Assembly: GCF_002150685.1 (NCBI RefSeq)
Contig: NZ_MSSW01000007.1
Coordinates: 115,938 to 179,937 of the forward strand
Direction: 5' to 3'
DNA from: Algoriphagus antarcticus
GTDB lineage: Bacteria > Bacteroidota > Bacteroidia > Cytophagales > Cyclobacteriaceae
Length of the DNA: 64,000 nucleotides
Part shown: piece by piece, positions 43,027-52,495 of the stretch
How the letters are laid out: each line of letters begins with the position of its first letter
Numbering within the stretch: position 1 is the stretch's first letter
Program-made: the position numbers and the translations under genes
Notes under the pieces: model-generated
The model's database searches: none
Seen by the model: the letters and a program-made list of their open reading frames with translations, nothing else
What the model was told of the DNA's origin: nothing

Positions 43027-46000
43027 TTAGAAGATATATCTTAAACCAAACTGCATACTCCAAGTTGTCCCGAAACCATTGGCATTCTGGAATGGAGTGG
43101 TAGGAAGCTCATCAGAAACTCTATTCATGATTACATTAGGTGCAGCTGAAACTGAACCAGATCTAGAAAGTATGTTCTGTGCGCCATTTAAATTCTCTTG
43201 GATTCCCCACCCACTGTTCAATAAGTTTCCAAAATTAACAATGTCAAAACTTGCTTGAAGTGTATTTCTTCTAGTACCTATGTTAGTGAAAATATCCTGT
43301 AGGATTCTTACATCGAATCTATTCAACCAAGGGCTTAAGAATTCATTTCTTGGTACATAGCCACCTCTGAATTCTTCAAGATTATTGTCAGCCACATACT
43401 CGTCAAAAGCAGCGCGCTGCTCTGCTGCAGTAAATACTACGTTTCCGCTTTGTACGATATCGACAAACTTCAATTCAGCTGAATTTTCGGGTAGATAAAG
43501 TAAGTCAGCAGCAATTCCATCACCATTGAAATCATTACCATACACATAAGAGAATCTACCCTGATGTGATCCGTTGTAATATACTCCTACAGTAGTAGCA
43601 AAGTGATTTCCGTACTCCACTCTGTAAGCAAGATTCGCCACGATTCTATGCGGTAAAGCAAAGTTTGAAATATTCAATATCTCGTCATTGGGAGAATTGA
43701 TATTTGGACTAGCTCCCCATGCTGAGTTAGCAGATGATCCGGAGTTGGCACTGATTTCTTTAGCTTCTGAATAAGTATAGTAAATACTTCCAGAAAGACC
43801 TCTGTAATCAGGAACAACCAAACCAACGGTAGCACTGAATGCATAACCTTTTAAATCTGTGTTGGTAAGAATTGTAGCATTGTTTGCTCCGATTGCAGGA
43901 TTGTAAGCCACTGAAGTTCCGGGCAATACTACCTCACGGGTATCGCCCGCATAGTTCATTCTATTGGTAGATTCTGCTCTGTTGGCACCGAACTGATACA
44001 CTGCATTGATATCTCGTGTATAAAGGAAATCAGAAGTCAACAAGAAAGGTGAATCGCCTAATTGGTAATCCGCTCCAAGGCTTGTTCTCCATACGCTTGG
44101 CATTCTAAAATCTCTATCCACTAAGGCAAAAGAATTTGGCGCACCACCTAATGGATTTGAGATAAACACGTTCTCAGCGCCAGCTGGAGGGTTTTCTACA
44201 TAGTAATAGCGCTCAGGCTGGAAGGTTACATTACCAATCCAAGGTGCTACTTCTGCATAATTTCCTGGCTCAACTGTATTCTGAAGAACACCAGCTCCTG
44301 TTGGCATGTTGGTCAACCAAACAAATGGAACTCTACCTGTGAAAATACCAGTACCACCTCTTAAGATTAAACTTCTATCTCCTTTCACATCAAAATTAAA
44401 TCCAAGTCTAGGAGAAACCATCAATCGTGAATCTGGCCAGTTGCCAGAATCATAATTAACTACTTCACCCTCAGGATTCAACAAATCCAAATTGTTAATA
44501 GAAGGATTTGCCGTCAGGTCGTTCAAATAAATAGGAAGTTCAAATCGAAGTCCAAAAGTCAAGGTTAGACGATTAGTGACACTATACTTATCTTGAGCAT
44601 AAAGTGAAGCAAGTCCAAAGTTTACTCTAGAGTAAGTTTCTTGACCTTCGTATGGGTAAGTTAGTCCAAACATGATTGGAGCAACTTCATTTGGAGTACC
44701 TGTAGTCAAGAAATCTTCTACAGATGCATATCTATAGTAAGATGTTCCCATTCTGGTAAAGCTGTTTCCAAACTTCTGAATCTCAAATGCAGCACCACCA
44801 GTGATCGTATGCTTTCCTTCGACATACGTCAGGTTGTTGATAAATGAAAAATTATCATTGATCACGTCATTATTAAACGAGAATAACTCAGTACCAAAAG
44901 AGATATAGTTCCTGTCTCCATCACCTCTACCTTCATCCCAGATATCTACAAATGGAAAAAGCTGATCGCTTGGGGTGGTTCTTCTATCCTGAATTTTAGA
45001 ATAAGTAAATAGAAACTGGTTCGATACTTTTGAGCTAATTGATGAGTTAAGTTCTGCAGTTAGAGATCTTACTGAGTTCTCAAATCCGTAACCTGCATTC
45101 TCAAAAACCATTGAATTTTGGGATACTCTGTTAGCATCATTTGGAGTTCTAGGTCTTGGACCAGATGAGCCATTTGTTAACTGGTTGGAAATTCCAACTA
45201 CCTGATTATATCTAACAGCGAGTTTATTTTTGTCATTGATATTCCAGTCAATTCTAGCCAAAAACTTCGTGTTGTCCTGAGAAGCTTCGTTGGCATAGCC
45301 TTCGTATCTGCCCGGCTCATATCCCCATTGATTTCTCAAGTGATTGCCTACCGCATCCATTTCACTTCTTCTTACTCTAGTGATATTGTTTTCTGCATCA
45401 GCAATTCCATTTTCAGATGGTCTCCAAAGATTTGTTCCGGAAGCATTCGCTCCAGTTTCCGTTTCTCTTTCTACATTGACAAAAAAGAATAATTTATTCT
45501 TAATGATAGGCCCGCCAAGTCTAAAACCAAAATTTCTAGTAGCGGCTTCAACTGACTCAAGTTCATTGTCACCAATTTTTCTACCCTGTAGATCTTGGTT
45601 TTTAGTAAAGTAATAAGCAGATCCAGTAAAAGTATTATTACCACTTCGAGTCACTGCGTTGATACCAGCACCTGTGAAACCACTTTGAGTGACATCAAAC
45701 GGTGCAATGTTTACAGAGATTTGCTCGATCGCATCCAAAGAAATTGGTTGTGCATTTCCACCTGGAAGGGGGTTTCCACTCAAGCCGAAGCCGTTGTTGA
45801 AGTTTGCACCATCCACCTGAAGGTTATTGTATCTTGAATCCCGACCTGCAAACGACGTGCCGTTTGCTTGTGGCGTAAGTCTTGTAAACTCTGTCACAGA
45901 TCGGTTGATTTGCGGCAACTCTGTAAGCTGCTTCGTAGATACATTTGTTGAAGTACCTGTTCTGTTACCGTCAAATTCAGATGATCTTGCGCCAGAAACG

Positions 46001-46368
46001 AGTACCTCACCAAGTTCAGTGCTATCATCGTTAAGGGTAATCGAAACTGAAAAAGGCTCTCCCAGCCTAAGAACCACATTGTCATACGTTGCGGCTTGGT
46101 ACCCAATGAAGCTTACTTGAATAGTGTAAGGTCCACCAATTCTCATATTTGGTATGGTAAATCTACCCTCCAAATTCGTAACCGCTCCGTAACGAGTGCC
46201 TGATGGCACATGCGTTGCGACAACATTAGCCCCAGGAAGTGTTTCTCCTGTAGCATCCACCACTAGCCCTACCACAGAACTTGTGGTCACTTGCGCTTGA
46301 GACACACCAATGGTAGCTATGACTACCAGTACGAGTAACATCAAACTTTTAAGTAAATTTTGCCTCAT
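43027..46368 (-). CDS. Oar-like TonB-dependent outer-membrane receptor
   Basis: 1113 residues. Signal peptide about 1-25 (GVSQAQ). A carboxypeptidase-regulatory-like domain (about 28-115: VVGLVVDATGETLPGANVVA, NLEGRFTIPNMRIGGPYTI) is followed by a plug region (LPQINRSVTEFTRLTPQANG; SRYNNLQVDGANFNNGFG). A long beta-barrel ends with aromatic Phe in FGLRYIF, as outer-membrane proteins do. The layout matches the Oar/OmpA-related TonB-dependent family of Bacteroidota and Myxococcus rather than SusC. Ligand unknown; some relatives affect adhesion or development, others transport peptides or protein fragments. No SusD-like gene is beside it. It has its own promoter box and terminator. Confidence 0.9.
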   Translation of the reverse strand: MRQNLLKSLMLLVLVVIATIGVSQAQVTTSSVVGLVVDATGETLPGANVVATHVPSGTRYGAVTNLEGRFTIPNMRIGGPYTIQVSFIGYQAATYDNVVLRLGEPFSVSITLNDDSTELGEVLVSGARSSEFDGNRTGTSTNVSTKQLTELPQINRSVTEFTRLTPQANGTSFAGRDSRYNNLQVDGANFNNGFGLSGNPLPGGNAQPISLDAIEQISVNIAPFDVTQSGFTGAGINAVTRSGNNTFTGSAYYFTKNQDLQGRKIGDNELESVEAATRNFGFRLGGPIIKNKLFFFVNVERETETGANASGTNLWRPSENGIADAENNITRVRRSEMDAVGNHLRNQWGYEPGRYEGYANEASQDNTKFLARIDWNINDKNKLAVRYNQVVGISNQLTNGSSGPRPRTPNDANRVSQNSMVFENAGYGFENSVRSLTAELNSSISSKVSNQFLFTYSKIQDRRTTPSDQLFPFVDIWDEGRGDGDRNYISFGTELFSFNNDVINDNFSFINNLTYVEGKHTITGGAAFEIQKFGNSFTRMGTSYYRYASVEDFLTTGTPNEVAPIMFGLTYPYEGQETYSRVNFGLASLYAQDKYSVTNRLTLTFGLRFELPIYLNDLTANPSINNLDLLNPEGEVVNYDSGNWPDSRLMVSPRLGFNFDVKGDRSLILRGGTGIFTGRVPFVWLTNMPTGAGVLQNTVEPGNYAEVAPWIGNVTFQPERYYYVENPPAGAENVFISNPLGGAPNSFALVDRDFRMPSVWRTSLGADYQLGDSPFLLTSDFLYTRDINAVYQFGANRAESTNRMNYAGDTREVVLPGTSVAYNPAIGANNATILTNTDLKGYAFSATVGLVVPDYRGLSGSIYYTYSEAKEISANSGSSANSAWGASPNINSPNDEILNISNFALPHRIVANLAYRVEYGNHFATTVGVYYNGSHQGRFSYVYGNDFNGDGIAADLLYLPENSAELKFVDIVQSGNVVFTAAEQRAAFDEYVADNNLEEFRGGYVPRNEFLSPWLNRFDVRILQDIFTNIGTRRNTLQASFDIVNFGNLLNSGWGIQENLNGAQNILSRSGSVSAAPNVIMNRVSDELPTTPFQNANGFGTTWSMQFGLRYIF

Positions 46369-46410
46369 AATTTGTACGTTTTATTTGAGTTGGTTTGAAA
46401 ATATTCCCTG

Positions 46411-46418
46411 CAAAGGTA
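46411..46418 (-). promoter_or_regulatory. -7 promoter box for the Oar-like receptor
   Basis: The minus strand reads TACCTTTG, a perfect TAnnTTTG match, and predicts transcription starting near 46404 with a leader of about 36 nt. Confidence 0.6.
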
Positions 46419-46711
46419 AATTCACCCGGACTTAAGTACGGGTACATACTGTTAAGTTTTGCGATCCAAATTTCACAAATTTTAACTATTTCTTAACATA
46501 GACAGATGAATAAAATTCTGTTTCAATCACAAAAAAGATTGATTCTCAAACCTTTTGCATACAAAACTGGTCGTATGTTAGAATAAAATTTCAAAAAAAA
46601 CCAGAATGCAGCGTTTGGAGAACTCTTATTTTTTCAATATTTAATTCCGAATTCTGAGATTAAACGAACGAATACTATTTATTTGGAATTATCACCAAAA
46701 TTATCATCCCT

Positions 46712-47407
46712 TTGAAAAAGAAAAATATTCTCTGGCTGTACCTGTTTTTGTTTGCTTCCCTTACAGACATTGCATTCATCTTAGAACAAGAAAATGAGCT
46801 AAGATTTTTTTCCAAACCTCTGATTATTGTAGGGTTAGTGGGCTATTTCTACCAAATAACAAAACCTATTTCTTCAACTTTACTAGCAAAATCAGTCTTA
46901 GGTGCTTTGATTTTCTCCCTCCTTGGCGACATTTTGCTTTTATGGGATCACCTATTTATTTACGGAATTGGCGCTTTTCTCCTGGCACATGTATGCTACA
47001 TAATAGGTTTCAAAGTGGCTCAAAAAGCCCCAGAGTCTATTCTAAATGTGAATTTTATAAAAACGTTTTTTATCAATCTTCCTATTTATTTCTTGGCAGC
47101 TTTCACGTACTATATGATCAATCCGAATCTTGGAGCATTGAAAATTCCAGTGATTGTGTACGTTATCGTGATCATAAGTATGGTCACTACCGCGAGAGAG
47201 CGCTTTGGAAAATGCAATTCAGCATCCTTTTGGCAGGTTTTCATAGGAGCATGTCTGTTCTTTATTTCAGATGGATTTATCGCACTGGATAAGTTCTACC
47301 AACCTATTCCCGATGCAGGCATTCTCATTATGGGCACTTATATCATTGCCCAGTTAATGATCGTGATGGGAATACGCTCGCTTATGCTCCATCCAACTCT
47401 GAAGTAA
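46712..47407 (+). CDS. YhhN-family lysoplasmalogenase-like membrane protein
   Basis: 231 residues with about eight membrane helices. It begins at a TTG codon (TTG AAA AAG AAA), the only start that gives the expected N-terminus. Family motifs include FFSKPLIIVGLV, ALIFSLLGDILLLWDH, FLLAHVCYIIGF and the C-terminal FFISDGFIALDKFY. YhhN/TMEM86 proteins hydrolyse the vinyl-ether bond of lysoplasmalogens; bacterial members may have other lipid substrates. It lies divergent to the Oar-like receptor with a 343-bp gap. Confidence 0.88.
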   Translation: MKKKNILWLYLFLFASLTDIAFILEQENELRFFSKPLIIVGLVGYFYQITKPISSTLLAKSVLGALIFSLLGDILLLWDHLFIYGIGAFLLAHVCYIIGFKVAQKAPESILNVNFIKTFFINLPIYFLAAFTYYMINPNLGALKIPVIVYVIVIISMVTTARERFGKCNSASFWQVFIGACLFFISDGFIALDKFYQPIPDAGILIMGTYIIAQLMIVMGIRSLMLHPTLK

Positions 47408-47771
47408 AGTTGTGAGAGTGAAAAGGTAAAAATGGAACATGATGTGAAGTCGAATGAATGCAACGAACATTATTTCAAGTCTCATAACTTGGACTTATAT
47501 CAATGAAGTCTTCAGACTTCTAATGGCACAGACCTAACGCAAGTCTATCTGAAGACTGCAATTAAATCCAGGCGCAAGGAAGGCGGAGATGAGCTAGGCA
47601 AGAGTTGTTCTTGCAAAAAGAGTGAGTAATCCTATTGAGGGATAACAATCAACTCAATAATACTTGGAGTATGAATGGAGGCCCAAGGTTGACCTACAAG
47701 AAGAAGTAGGTAACCTTTCTAAAACATGAAAGATCTGACTTTGCGCCAGATCTTACAACCAACAGTAACTC
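47408..47771. other. Gene-free gap with dispersed repeat family 2 and a weak hairpin
   Basis: Bases 47475-47519 are a copy of the ACTTGGAC...GAAGT.TTCAGACT repeat also seen near 16399 and 58835. A hairpin AAGATCTG/CAGATCTT at 47729-47753 lies just past the desaturase stop and may end that transcript, but the following T-run is poor. No gene was recognised. Confidence 0.5.
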
Positions 47772-48851
47772 TTAAGCCCTTCCTAACTGCCGGAGCATTT
47801 TGACGTGATCCGAAAGTGCCTCTACAAAAGTTTTCTTCACCATATAGGGGACATTAAATTCTCTGGCAGTTTCAGACACGATCTTTGACAACTTGCTGTA
47901 ATGTATATGGCAGATGTTGGGAAACAAATGGTGCTCTACCTGAAAATTCAATCCTCCGATTAACCAAGAAAAAACCTTACTTCGAGGTGCGTAATTACTT
48001 GTAGTGGCCAGTTGATGTACAGTCCAATCATAGGAAATAAGACCCTCTTGATCAGCCTTCGGAAAAACCGCATCTGATACAATATGAGCTGTCTGGAATA
48101 CAAGACTAATGCAAATACCTGTGACAAAATGCATACTCAAAAAAGCCAGCACTATAATCCAAGCCGGTAGCGGTATCATAATCAAGGGCAAGACTAACGC
48201 ATAAGAATAATAGAAAAGCTTCCACCCTGTGATTTTCAACACCTCTTTGCCATATTCGCCCTCCTTGTTAAAGAACCCCATTTCTTTATACCTCTTTAAT
48301 CTGACAAAATCCTTTGTGGTAATCCATGATATTGTAGAAAGGCCATAGAAAAACCAGATATACAAGTATTGAAACTGATGTATCCAATAGTGCTTCGCAT
48401 TTGGGGAAAAGCGTAGAAAAAAAGGTGAATTGATATCGTCATCTCCTTCGTCCACATTGGTATAGGTGTGATGGAGTACATTGTGCTGTATTTTCCAAAC
48501 ATTGGCATTGGCACCAATCAGATTCATGGTATAGCCCACGTATTTGTTCACCAGCTTGTGCTTAGAATAAGACCCGTGAATAGCATCATGCATCACGCCC
48601 ATTCCTACCCCGGCCATACCCAGGCCGCTGGTGATGTATAGGGCAAAAATAAGTGGAGGACTTGAAACCAATCCAGTGCTCATGATAATCAGTGGGAGAA
48701 AGAATACAGTGAGCATAATGATTGTCTTGATGACCATGCTACGATCTCCATAGATGTTGGTATTTGTGCTTTTGAAATATGCATTGACTCTAGACCTCAA
48801 AGTTTTCGAGAAATCTGCACTTCCAGTCTTGTCGAATTTCAAATTTTTCAT
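47772..48851 (-). CDS. Membrane fatty-acid desaturase
   Basis: 359 residues. All three histidine boxes of the acyl-lipid/acyl-CoA desaturase superfamily are present: HDAIH (88-92), HNVLHH (123-128) and QVEHH (304-308). The Q in the third box and the linoleoyl-CoA-desaturase-like spacing fit the front-end (delta-5/delta-6 type) family, though this protein lacks a fused cytochrome b5 domain. Four or more membrane helices lie between the boxes. It introduces a double bond in membrane acyl chains using a di-iron centre; regiospecificity is unknown. Adjacent small genes resemble stress-response genes, and desaturases often respond to cold, but no regulation is visible. Confidence 0.92.
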   Translation of the reverse strand: MKNLKFDKTGSADFSKTLRSRVNAYFKSTNTNIYGDRSMVIKTIIMLTVFFLPLIIMSTGLVSSPPLIFALYITSGLGMAGVGMGVMHDAIHGSYSKHKLVNKYVGYTMNLIGANANVWKIQHNVLHHTYTNVDEGDDDINSPFFLRFSPNAKHYWIHQFQYLYIWFFYGLSTISWITTKDFVRLKRYKEMGFFNKEGEYGKEVLKITGWKLFYYSYALVLPLIMIPLPAWIIVLAFLSMHFVTGICISLVFQTAHIVSDAVFPKADQEGLISYDWTVHQLATTSNYAPRSKVFSWLIGGLNFQVEHHLFPNICHIHYSKLSKIVSETAREFNVPYMVKKTFVEALSDHVKMLRQLGRA

Positions 48852-48911
48852 ATGTGCTTTTGTTTCGATTTCATGGCTTCTGCTAATTACTGATTTGCAT
48901 TTACCAATAGA

Positions 48912-49097
48912 TTAATAGGTCTGCAATTCTGCAAAGAGCAAGTGAAGCTCCTCTTTAGTCTTCTTGAGTTTTTGAGAAAGTGTATCAAGCATTCCTTCTC
49001 TTTGTCCTTCTTTAAACTCAAAATCAGCATCGCTTAGAACTGAAAACCGTTGTTTCAGCATTACTTTTTGTTCCCGCCAGCTTCTGGTGATATTCAT
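48912..49097 (-). CDS. Small CsbD-like stress protein
   Basis: 61 residues. The sequence (SWREQKVMLKQRF, DFEFKEGQREGML, KLKKTKEELHLL) follows the Bacteroidota CsbD-like pattern: a short N-terminal 'W.E.K..LKQ.F' motif, an acidic patch and a Lys/Glu helix. CsbD relatives are abundant general-stress proteins of unknown mechanism. It lies 60 bp upstream of the desaturase on the same strand, so co-transcription is possible. Confidence 0.75.
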   Translation of the reverse strand: MNITRSWREQKVMLKQRFSVLSDADFEFKEGQREGMLDTLSQKLKKTKEELHLLFAELQTY

Positions 49098-49307
49098 CTT
49101 AGTTGCTCATTAAGTGGTAGATATGCTTTTTTTGTCAATAGGAATCAGGCAGTGATTATTTGGGTGATAAAAACCTGAACCGCTTGAATAGCTTAGGAAA
49201 GAAATGAACCAGAATAGGGTGTGCCATTTGTGTTCTTCTATCCGAAGATCCAAAATATAAACCTTGTGATTTTATGATCCAAAATTCTGGGGCCATTTTA
49301 TGATTTA

Positions 49308-49517
49308 TTAATGATTAGCTATTTGCTTACTTTCCTGCTTTTCATTTACAAGTTCTCTTTCGAAGAGCGCTAATTCTTTTTTCATAGGAAGGTCAGCAAA
49401 CGTGCAATAGTAGATCTTTGCGTAATATTTCCTTACAATCATCTTGACGTCAGAATTTACCTTGGTGTGAACCAAATCGCCTACTTTGAATCTGTTGTCT
49501 TGATCATTGATTATCAT
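49308..49517 (-). CDS. Small DUF2158-like hypothetical protein
   Basis: 69 residues. The FKVGDLVHTKVNSDVKMIV start and the YYCTFADLP..KELALFERELV end resemble small DUF2158/YodC-type proteins, which are compact beta-barrels of unknown function. It lies 15 bp downstream of the cupin remnant on the same strand. Confidence 0.65.
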   Translation of the reverse strand: MIINDQDNRFKVGDLVHTKVNSDVKMIVRKYYAKIYYCTFADLPMKKELALFERELVNEKQESKQIANH

Positions 49518-49532
49518 TTCATGCCTTTTATA

Positions 49533-49882
49533 TCAAAGACTAATATCCTCGTATCCACTTTTGATTATTGTGGACAACATTTTAAACTTACTATTAGCCT
49601 TTATCCGGTCCTTTGCGTGAGCAGGGATTATAATTACCTGACCCATCTGTACCATATTAGATTCTTCTTCGATAATAATCTCAGCCAGGCCTTCTAGTAT
49701 TTGTATCAGAATGTCAAATGGAGATGATTTGGTCAGCATCCCTTCGACTGTATCGAATTAAGACACCGTCACCATCCGCGTCTGCTTTTCAGATTGGATT
49801 TGATCACCACTGCTCCTGATACATACTCAAACGTATCGACCAATTGATGCGCAATAGATTTTTCAAACACTGGCTTTATCAT
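49533..49882 (-). pseudogene. Cupin-domain gene broken by a frameshift and a stop
   Basis: The ATG at 49882 opens a good cupin N-terminus (MIKPVFEKSIAHQLVDTFEY, VSGAVVIKS) but meets TGA at 49769-49771. The reading then continues in another frame as QTRMVTVS, a TAA, and FDTVEGMLTKSSPFD. It runs on through LEGLAEIIIEEES and VIIIPAHAKDRIKA to the end at 49533. Joined, the pieces give a normal small cupin of about 115 residues. At least one frameshift plus one in-frame stop separate the halves, so this is very likely a pseudogene; the 68-residue C-terminal frame alone lacks the first cupin motif. Confidence 0.8.
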
Positions 49883-50445
49883 AGAAAATTTATAAAAGAG
49901 TGCAATTGCTCAGGACTTGATTCATCGTTTCTTTTATCGTTTTTTCTTAGCCATGATTTTATTCTGTATTCAATATGTTGGAAAAGGCTCCTATAGGTCT
50001 TACCAAAGATCAATTAAATCAAGATGTAATGTGTTACACCAAGCAAGGCTAAGCTTACATAATTCCCACATCCTTGATGGATAGGACTGCTATAATCTGA
50101 TCACAAGATTAGGTGGTTACTTAGTCGGAGGTCTCCATGGCGCTTTGCTTTCAGCTTCCTGGGAAATCGATATCTGGCTCCGAAACGCTCAAAATGCTGA
50201 AGAAACTAACGCAGAGGCCTTTTAAAGCGAGGTTTCATTTGCAAAACTTTCAATAGCAGGGCGAATTGACAAAAGCTATTTTATGGCCACGGAAACCAAC
50301 TTGCAACTTGAGCTGACTCGTGAGATGATCCTCAATGGCCATAGCAAACTAGCAACAACGCAATTCTTTCTTCGGTAATCGGTCTTCCGTCCTGCTAATC
50401 AAAGAAAATAAGACTAATGGCATCATTCCTTACACCCATTTAAAC
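49883..50445. other. 560-bp gap with a possible unidentified gene remnant
   Basis: On the plus strand about 50130-50370 reads as ALLSASWEIDIWLRNAQN, one stop, SIAGRIDKSYFMATETN, then LQLELTREMILNGHS. It looks protein-like but is interrupted and matches no family I recognise. Nothing else was seen. Confidence 0.3.
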
Positions 50446-50805
50446 TTAAATCTTCTCAAATTTCTCCACCGTACGATCAGTAATCACATCTCCGGTATGC
50501 TTGGTGCTTTGAGGCTCGAAAAGCAGAATCCAAACTTCGTCTTCCGCAATCGGGAAATGCTCCACAGCTCTAGGAATAATCAGCATTTCACCTTCATTCA
50601 GTGTAATACTTCGGTCTCGAAACTCAATTCTCAGCGTGCCTTTCATAATCAGAAAAAGCTCGTCTTCACCTTTGTGATCATGCCAGACAAATTCCCCTTT
50701 GACTTTGGCTAGTTTGACATCCTGACCATTGAGTTCGCCGATAATCTTTGGGCTCCAATGTTCCTTGATCAGATCAAATTTTTCGTTCAGGTTGACTTTG
50801 TTCAT
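50446..50805 (-). CDS. Small cupin-domain protein
   Basis: 119 residues, a complete single cupin. The metal-binding motif 1 region is WHDHKGEDELFLIMKG, with two His and the Glu; motif 2 is EGEMLIIPRAVEHFPIAEDE with the final His. Such small cupins bind a divalent metal and may be isomerases, dioxygenases or sensors; no substrate can be assigned. Unlike the cupin remnant 560 bp away it is intact. Confidence 0.85.
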   Translation of the reverse strand: MNKVNLNEKFDLIKEHWSPKIIGELNGQDVKLAKVKGEFVWHDHKGEDELFLIMKGTLRIEFRDRSITLNEGEMLIIPRAVEHFPIAEDEVWILLFEPQSTKHTGDVITDRTVEKFEKI

Positions 50806-50944
50806 ATACAGGTAGAGAAAATTATAGAGCTAATTTAGGAGGAATATTAGAATTAGGATATCAAACCATTGGCTATGGTTTCAATTTTAGAAAGGGAAAA
50901 TCGTTTTAACGATTTATAAGCAGGAGATAGTAATTTATTAATCG

Positions 50945-51034
50945 TTTTGAATGATCAATTATCTTCGGGATTAAAAATCCCATGATCAAGGTTCGAGATT
51001 ACATCCGCGATAACTATCGGGACTCGAACAGCTG
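50945..51034 (+). repeat. About 88-bp direct repeat, left copy
   Basis: It shares TCGGGATTAAA, ATCCCATGATCAAGGTTC, GATTACATCC and ACTCGAACAGCTG with 54736-54822 in the same orientation; a few indels separate the copies. A worn third copy lies at 11896-11965. The unit contains small palindromes (GGGATT/AATCCC). Confidence 0.75.
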
Positions 51035-51081
51035 TTAGCCATGGGTAACGCCCATGGTTAAGATTATCGAAGGCAATTGGT

Positions 51082-51135
51082 GTTTTGGCAGGATGGATGT
51101 CAATCGAAGAAATAAGGGTTCCCCAAAACGGGTGG
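51082..51135 (+). repeat. Hairpin repeat, copy A
   Basis: GTTTTGG ... TGTCAATCG ... CCAAAAC: an inverted-repeat stem around a conserved core. It matches 54641-54695 in the same orientation. The order of this unit and the 88-bp repeat is reversed between the two sites. Confidence 0.6.
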
Positions 51136-51300
51136 AGAAGCATTCCAGACCTAGACGAGGAACGAAAATGGCTGTTGTAATCTATATTTTTAACAACTAT
51201 TTTTATCAAAAAGGCTGTTATTTAGTGCAATCATAAACTGAATAATGCAGTCCTCCCGTGTGGCCAATTGGTTCTAAAATAATTTCTTGCGAATTAAGCG

Positions 51301-52456
51301 ATGAGCAACATGAATCTTAATTTCCTTTCCCTTGGAATTTTATTAGGGGTTGCACATGCTTTTTTTCTAGCTGCATATCTCTTGTCGTTGAAATCGAACT
51401 ATGTGTTGAACTTTAGAATATTGGCAGCACTTTTACTTTCCATGGGTATGGGAATGGCTGGCAATGTGGTGCATCGGGCAGATTTTTTTCTAGCACATCC
51501 TTATATGGGATGGCTCTTCCCAGCCAATGAGTTTTTATATGGCCCGCTCTTTTTCCTTTATGTCGTATCCATGTTAAATAGGAAGTTTTGGATGGAAGCG
51601 ATCTTTTTTCCTGCATTTTATACCGTCTTTGCTTTTTCTAGCTTTTAGTGTTTTGCAGGCCGTTTCTTTTCAGAATTTTACTTGGGAGATGAATGGAGAA
51701 TTTTTAAAACTTCTGATATCCATTCAGTTTCTGGTATACCTCTTTGCATCATTTAAAGTTTGGCTTCAACACTCGGTAATGATCCAAAACTATTACGCCA
51801 GCCTGGAAAAAATAAGGATAAACTGGTTGCGGAATATCCTCATCGGAATGTGTTTTATCTACCTGATCAGCCTTTCCTCCTTTGTATTTACGGGGGCAGA
51901 AATATTGAAGCTTGCGCCCTTATTGGGAGCAGTGCTCATTTATGTGACTGCTTATCTGGGGATGAAACATTCCCGCCTCTTTGCAACAGCTGAGGTAATG
52001 GAACCAAGTCCAGCGCATTTCCAGCAGAAAAATGACAACTATCGCAATTCGACTTTGGGAGAAGATCGAAAACAGGAAATCTTGTTTAAAATGAAAGACT
52101 GCATGCAGCATGAGAAATTATTTACTGATAATAAGTTGACGCTTCCAAAGCTGGCAGCTAGAATGGAGGTTTCAACTCATCATCTTTCCCAGGTTTTAAA
52201 TGAGAATCTCGGCCAAACATTTTTCGATTACGTGAATGAATTTCGCGTCAAAGAAGTGCAAAAATTGATGATAGATCCTGCTTATGCTCATTATTCCTTG
52301 TTAGGTATGGCCATGGAAGCAGGGTTTAATTCAAAATCAGCTTTTAATACCGCTTTTAAAAAACACACCCAGCAAACCCCACTAGAATACAGAAATTCCT
52401 TTCAACAAAAACATGAAATTAAGTCCGATCCTATCGGAAAAGGCGCTTCATGGTGA
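51301..52456 (+). pseudogene. Membrane-linked AraC-family regulator, frameshifted
   Basis: The first frame (51301-51648, 115 residues) encodes about four membrane helices. It ends in a stop just where a second frame (from about 51629, no ATG) continues with more helices (IRINWLRNILIGMCFIYLIS) and a C-terminal AraC HTH. The HTH is clear: LTLPKLAARMEVSTHHLSQVLNE and AMEAGFNSKSAFNTAFKKHT. Fused, the product of about 385 residues is the common Bacteroidota 7TM-plus-AraC design. The break lies near the T-run at 51631-51638. It is either a decayed gene or a sequencing/assembly indel. Native role inferred: membrane sensing with transcriptional control of the adjacent hydrolase. Confidence 0.8.
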
Positions 52457-52495
52457 GAAGAACCTTGTTTTGCATAAAAATTCACAAAAGATTTT

